This document shows positions 6,458-8,778 of a stretch of DNA of 8,778 nucleotides, in pieces. The DNA comes from Pseudomonadota bacterium. GTDB lineage: Bacteria > Pseudomonadota > Gammaproteobacteria > Arenicellales > UBA868. The stretch's first letter is position 1. Each line of letters starts with the position of its first letter. The position numbers and the translations under genes are program-made. The stretch lies in NCBI GenBank assembly GCA_018661145.1, contig JABJIU010000256.1, positions 1 to 8,778 on the forward strand, written 5' to 3'. The notes beneath the pieces were generated by a model. The model was not told the DNA's origin. It saw only the letters and a list, made by a program, of their open reading frames with translations, and made no database searches.

Positions 6458-7648
6458 CTAAATGTGCACATTCTGAAGGTGATAGATCTTGATTCGTTCG
6501 CGTGCCTGCTCGTTCCACATGTTCTCTGCCTCCAGACCTAGGGTGGGTTGGTACCGATAGTTGCGTTCATCCGGATAACGCTGTCGCCTTGCATCCACCG
6601 CCAGCGGGATCATCTCTGCTCGCTCGCTCACCCATCTGTCGTCATAGGTTCGGAGGCTACCGTCCAGCTTCTTTGTCGTTACGCCGACGACGCGGTCGCG
6701 AGGCAAGAATCCATAGGTGATGCTCCACCGCCTGTCGGCTGAACAATTCGGGAACGAACCATGCACCGCCTGCCGATTACAGATCGAAATGTCACCGGCC
6801 CCGCAGAGTATCGGCACCGCCCCTGGCAAGCGATCAGATTCGGTACCGGCTAACCGCGCACGAATATCGACCTTGCCCAATCTATGCGAACCCGGCAACA
6901 CCCATAAGGCATTTTCTGCACTATAGTCATATACCTGCACCTGGTTGTTATAGCCATGGCTCAACTCATCACGATCAGGATTATTCCAATGGGTTGTGCC
7001 ATCCTGGTGCCAGGCAACCGCGGCACCGAGCCCAGGTTCCTTGACAAAAATGTTCTCGTTGAAAGGCAGGAAATCCGGACCAAGGAGGTTTTCAGCCAGC
7101 CGCAGAATTTCAGGATGACCATATAACCGTAAACATGAATCCAACAGGCGCAGTACGTTGAGCAGAAGCTCCACAGTGTGCTCAGGCGCACCACGCTCAG
7201 GCTTGTGCTCGACCATCTTGACCGGATGTCGCCCCTGATACATGTCAGTGCCACCCAACGGGTCGGACAAGGGCCTGGCAAAACTGAACGAAGGGCCAGG
7301 AAGATCCGCACCAATCGACGAGTCTCCGTTGCAATCGAGCCTCGAATTGGGGCCGACCGGTGCCCGGGCAAGCGCCCTGGCAATGTCGTCTCTCAGATCC
7401 TCAAGCTCGACTGGTTTGATCACGTTCTCGAATACGTAGAAGCCATATTCAGAGAACGCCTCGGCGATGCCAGTATCCAATCGGCCATCAACACCAAACC
7501 TGAGAGGACCACGGTTGTCGAGCTTGAGCGCGTCGCGCTCGGCATCTTTCATGTATTTGTCCAGGATATGCTCCTCCACCAGGTCGAATAAACGTGATAA
7601 CCGCACAACTTTAGCGTACTTCGTACCGATCCAACCTGGAAGTCCCAA
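6458..7648 (-). CDS. Phytanoyl-CoA dioxygenase (PhyH) family Fe(II)/2-oxoglutarate oxygenase
   Basis: A 396-residue member of the PhyH family, which couples decarboxylation of 2-oxoglutarate to hydroxylation of a substrate in the cytoplasm. The iron facial triad is visible: His214 and Asp216 in WHQDG, and distal His296 in RQAVHG. Arg306 or Arg307, ten residues later (SADRRWS), is suited to bind 2-oxoglutarate. WVLPGSHRLG at 249-258 is the characteristic PhyH turn. Residues 64-90 (EAFSEYGFYVFEN and the following helix) form the usual start of the fold, preceded by about 55 extra residues with an amphipathic character. The start is uncertain: TTG at 7648 is the first possible start after an upstream stop but lacks a Shine-Dalgarno match, and GTG at 7606 or ATG at 7552 are alternatives. 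The gene is divergent from the ferredoxin and probably co-transcribed with the reductase downstream. The substrate is unknown; the family includes fatty acyl-CoA, halogenation and natural-product enzymes. Confidence 0.87.
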   Translation of the reverse strand: MGLPGWIGTKYAKVVRLSRLFDLVEEHILDKYMKDAERDALKLDNRGPLRFGVDGRLDTGIAEAFSEYGFYVFENVIKPVELEDLRDDIARALARAPVGPNSRLDCNGDSSIGADLPGPSFSFARPLSDPLGGTDMYQGRHPVKMVEHKPERGAPEHTVELLLNVLRLLDSCLRLYGHPEILRLAENLLGPDFLPFNENIFVKEPGLGAAVAWHQDGTTHWNNPDRDELSHGYNNQVQVYDYSAENALWVLPGSHRLGKVDIRARLAGTESDRLPGAVPILCGAGDISICNRQAVHGSFPNCSADRRWSITYGFLPRDRVVGVTTKKLDGSLRTYDDRWVSERAEMIPLAVDARRQRYPDERNYRYQPTLGLEAENMWNEQARERIKIYHLQNVHI

Positions 7649-7690
7649 AGGTTGGTTCTGCTAACTGAGTTCACCCGATTTTCCTGGTTG

Positions 7691-7719
7691 TTGACCCTCA
7701 CCGAAAGGCATGGTTTATT
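7691..7719 (+). promoter_or_regulatory. Candidate sigma70-type promoter for the ferredoxin
   Basis: TTGACC (7691-7696) matches the -35 consensus at five of six positions. After a 17-base spacer, TTTATT (7714-7719) matches the -10 consensus at four of six. Transcription would begin near 7726, leaving a short leader that contains the ribosome binding site GAAGAGGG (7731-7738). It sits in the 95-base divergent gap between the PhyH gene and the ferredoxin. No comparably good promoter was seen for the - strand in this gap. Confidence 0.4.
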
Positions 7720-7743
7720 TCGTCTAATTGGAAGAGGGTCGAA

Positions 7744-8031
7744 ATGCGCAACGAAACAAGCCAGGCGGGCTTTACCGTCAAACTCGTGCGGAGTGATGTA
7801 GAAGTATTCGTTCCAGAATATGGTTCAATCCTGCAGGTATTGCTAAGCCTGGGCTTCGCTATACCCTATTCATGCCGCGGCGGGTCCTGTGGGGCGTGCG
7901 AGGTTGGTGTGTTAAGAGGGACACCCGACCACAGGGACTTGGTGCTCAGTGACGATGAGAAGGCCAGCAACCAATCGATGATGGTTTGTTGCTCCGGGGC
8001 GATTTCGCCGGTACTCGAACTTGATCTGTAG
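7744..8031 (+). CDS. Free-standing 2Fe-2S ferredoxin, phthalate-dioxygenase-reductase type
   Basis: This 95-residue plant-type ferredoxin is an electron carrier in the cytoplasm. Cys44, Cys49 and Cys52 (CRGGSCGAC) with Cys82 form the 2Fe-2S ligand set; Cys83 is an adjacent extra cysteine. The stretch GTPDHRD, the following LS-DEKA segment and the ending SPVLELDL match the C-terminal ferredoxin domain of class IA oxygenase reductases (phthalate dioxygenase reductase, vanillate demethylase reductase) better than ordinary short ferredoxins. Those proteins are about 320 residues, with flavin and NAD domains in front. Here the gene starts right at the ferredoxin domain, with a good ribosome binding site (GAAGAGGG, 5 bases before the ATG) and a candidate promoter, so it appears to be a true stand-alone gene and not a truncated reductase. 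It lies between two PhyH genes, which do not need a ferredoxin, so its partner oxygenase and reductase are probably elsewhere. Confidence 0.92.
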   Translation: MRNETSQAGFTVKLVRSDVEVFVPEYGSILQVLLSLGFAIPYSCRGGSCGACEVGVLRGTPDHRDLVLSDDEKASNQSMMVCCSGAISPVLELDL

Positions 8032-8051
8032 TCAACAGAGACCGAGCGAAA

Positions 8052-8081
8052 TTCGCACGCAACAAGGCGTAGTGATACAAT
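8052..8081 (+). promoter_or_regulatory. Candidate extended -10 promoter for the second PhyH gene
   Basis: TTCGCA (8052-8057) matches the -35 consensus at four of six positions. It is followed after 18 bases by TACAAT (8076-8081), which matches the -10 consensus at five of six. The TG at 8073-8074 makes it an extended -10 element. Transcription would start near 8088, upstream of the palindrome at 8110-8128 and the start codon at 8163. It would let the second PhyH gene be transcribed independently of the ferredoxin. Confidence 0.4.
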
Positions 8082-8109
8082 CTGGCCGCACCCGGACTAA
8101 AAACGGTGG

Positions 8110-8128
8110 CCTAGACTGTCAGACTAGG
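8110..8128. promoter_or_regulatory. 19-base near-perfect palindrome, possible operator or leader hairpin
   Basis: CCTAGACTG (8110-8118) and CAGACTAGG (8120-8128) are 9-base inverted arms with a single central T and one mismatched pair. The element lies about 29 bases after the candidate -10 and about 20 bases before the ribosome binding site of the second PhyH gene. The dyad size and site downstream of the promoter suit an operator for a dimeric repressor. The tiny centre makes a stable RNA hairpin less likely, though possible with a few bases unpaired. No regulator gene is visible in the window. Confidence 0.4.
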
Positions 8129-8162
8129 GTGTCATTGAGTTAGAGACAGGTGAGAAACATCA

Positions 8163-8778
8163 ATGTATGTAGATGAAGAAGTTGTGCGGTATTTTCCGGC
8201 AGCCCAGATCGATGAGATACCCGACGATCTAACAATGCCACGTCACATTTTTCAAGCGACTGGCGAGCAGCGCCGCAAGGGCTACGAAAAGTGTGTTATC
8301 GCCACTGAAATTTGGAATGCGGCAGACTCAGATGAAGGACGTCTCGCAGCCCTTGATGCCTATCTGGCACAGGACGATACGGACCTGAGCAAAAATGCTC
8401 GGCTTGTTTTGGAACTGTTCCTAGGCGGGCCACTAAATCGGTTACCACCCTCCGAAATCGAATATGCGATGCATCAGCTTGGCCTGGCCGACAAAAACAA
8501 TGGTGTGCTCTCTGATACAGAGAAAGAATCGCTCGACCGCAATGGTTACGTCGATCTCGGGTCGCTACTCAATGCAGATCAGCTGAAAAAAATGCGTGAT
8601 CGCTACGATGCGGCAATAGAGCAAGAAGGTGCGAGCCCAGAGAATGCAGAGACAAGGGGAATTGGTCGGATCGTAGACACCGTGGTCAAACCCATGAATC
8701 GTGACGGTCTGCTGGACCCTATCTTTATGCACCCAAGGTTGCTCGCCGCCGTCCGACACGTGCTGGGTGTGCACCTCA
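8163..8778 (+). CDS. PhyH-like oxygenase with an N-terminal extension (partial, runs off the window)
   Basis: The frame opens at ATG 8163, preceded at 8 bases by the ribosome binding site AGGTGAG (8148-8154), and stays open for 205 codons to the window edge. From about residue 118 it resembles the start of a PhyH fold: LDRNGYVDLGSLLNADQLKK (124-143), a helix, then DPIFMHPRLLAAVRHVLG (185-202), which matches the usual 'hit the first helix, then the lowest-numbered beta strand' entry of these enzymes. The iron ligands would lie beyond the window, so catalytic competence cannot be judged. Residues 1-115 are a mostly helical, acidic extension (for example EGRLAALDAYLAQ) with no domain I recognise. 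Typical PhyH proteins are about 250-350 residues with no such part. The gene is downstream of the ferredoxin, but a candidate promoter and palindrome lie between them. The family call rests on partial sequence. Confidence 0.7.
   Translation, partial: MYVDEEVVRYFPAAQIDEIPDDLTMPRHIFQATGEQRRKGYEKCVIATEIWNAADSDEGRLAALDAYLAQDDTDLSKNARLVLELFLGGPLNRLPPSEIEYAMHQLGLADKNNGVLSDTEKESLDRNGYVDLGSLLNADQLKKMRDRYDAAIEQEGASPENAETRGIGRIVDTVVKPMNRDGLLDPIFMHPRLLAAVRHVLGVHL

Noticed and set aside
7178..7591. A 137-codon + strand open frame opposite the PhyH gene
   Set aside because: It overlaps the strongly supported PhyH coding sequence, has no ribosome binding site or family motif, and stops before the ferredoxin.
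7649..7743. The ferredoxin as the tail of a truncated three-domain reductase
   Set aside because: The 95 bases upstream hold no flavin- or NAD-domain coding remnant, and the start has a proper ribosome binding site and promoter, so a stand-alone gene fits better.
1..8778. tRNA, rRNA, insertion sequence or prophage parts
   Set aside because: No tRNA-like cloverleaf, rRNA segment, transposase or terminal inverted repeats with target duplications were recognised on either strand.

Overview
The window reads as chromosomal DNA from a free-living bacterium, most likely a proteobacterium. By eye it is of moderate to slightly high GC, with densely packed genes and Shine-Dalgarno-type start sites. 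Nothing marks it as plasmid, phage or transposon DNA. The gene families (phytanoyl-CoA dioxygenase-like oxygenases, short-chain dehydrogenases, an amidohydrolase, a lipoprotein esterase and a phthalate-dioxygenase-reductase-type ferredoxin) are typical of bacteria that break down or remodel complex organic compounds. Genus or species cannot be named from this sequence alone. Seven of the eight visible gene ends use TAG as stop, which is unusual.

Layout, left to right. (1) The tail of an unidentified gene (1-89) is followed at once by a lipoprotein alpha/beta-hydrolase of the esterase D type (98-1162), then a 157-base leader and a classical short-chain dehydrogenase (1320-2096), all on the + strand. 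(2) On the - strand, facing the dehydrogenase, lies a broken gene (2152-3185) for an exported MORN-repeat protein. It has eleven 23-residue units, one in-frame TGA, one single-base frameshift and one shortened unit. (3) After about 265 bases without a convincing gene comes a 554-residue amidohydrolase related to N-acyl-D-amino-acid deacylases (+, 3451-5115). (4) Two genes read on the - strand: a PhyH-type Fe(II)/2-oxoglutarate oxygenase (6458-7648), then an extended short-chain dehydrogenase/epimerase-type reductase (5160-6317). They probably share a transcript. (5) Divergent from these, on the + strand, are a free-standing 2Fe-2S ferredoxin (7744-8031) and the first 205 codons of a second PhyH-like protein (8163 to the window end). 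That second protein carries an unrecognised N-terminal region of about 115 residues.

Working model (inference): the window is part of a catabolic or tailoring locus. The PhyH oxygenases would hydroxylate a substrate, the two dehydrogenases would interconvert alcohol and carbonyl groups, and the esterase and amidohydrolase would cleave ester and amide or other C-N bonds. The ferredoxin implies an electron-transfer oxygenase (Rieske type or P450), probably outside the window, because PhyH enzymes do not need a ferredoxin. No substrate can be named. The strongest direct observations are the precisely mappable decay of the MORN gene, the isolated ferredoxin domain, the absence of two expected metal-binding histidine motifs in the amidohydrolase, and a near-perfect 19-base palindrome upstream of the second PhyH gene.
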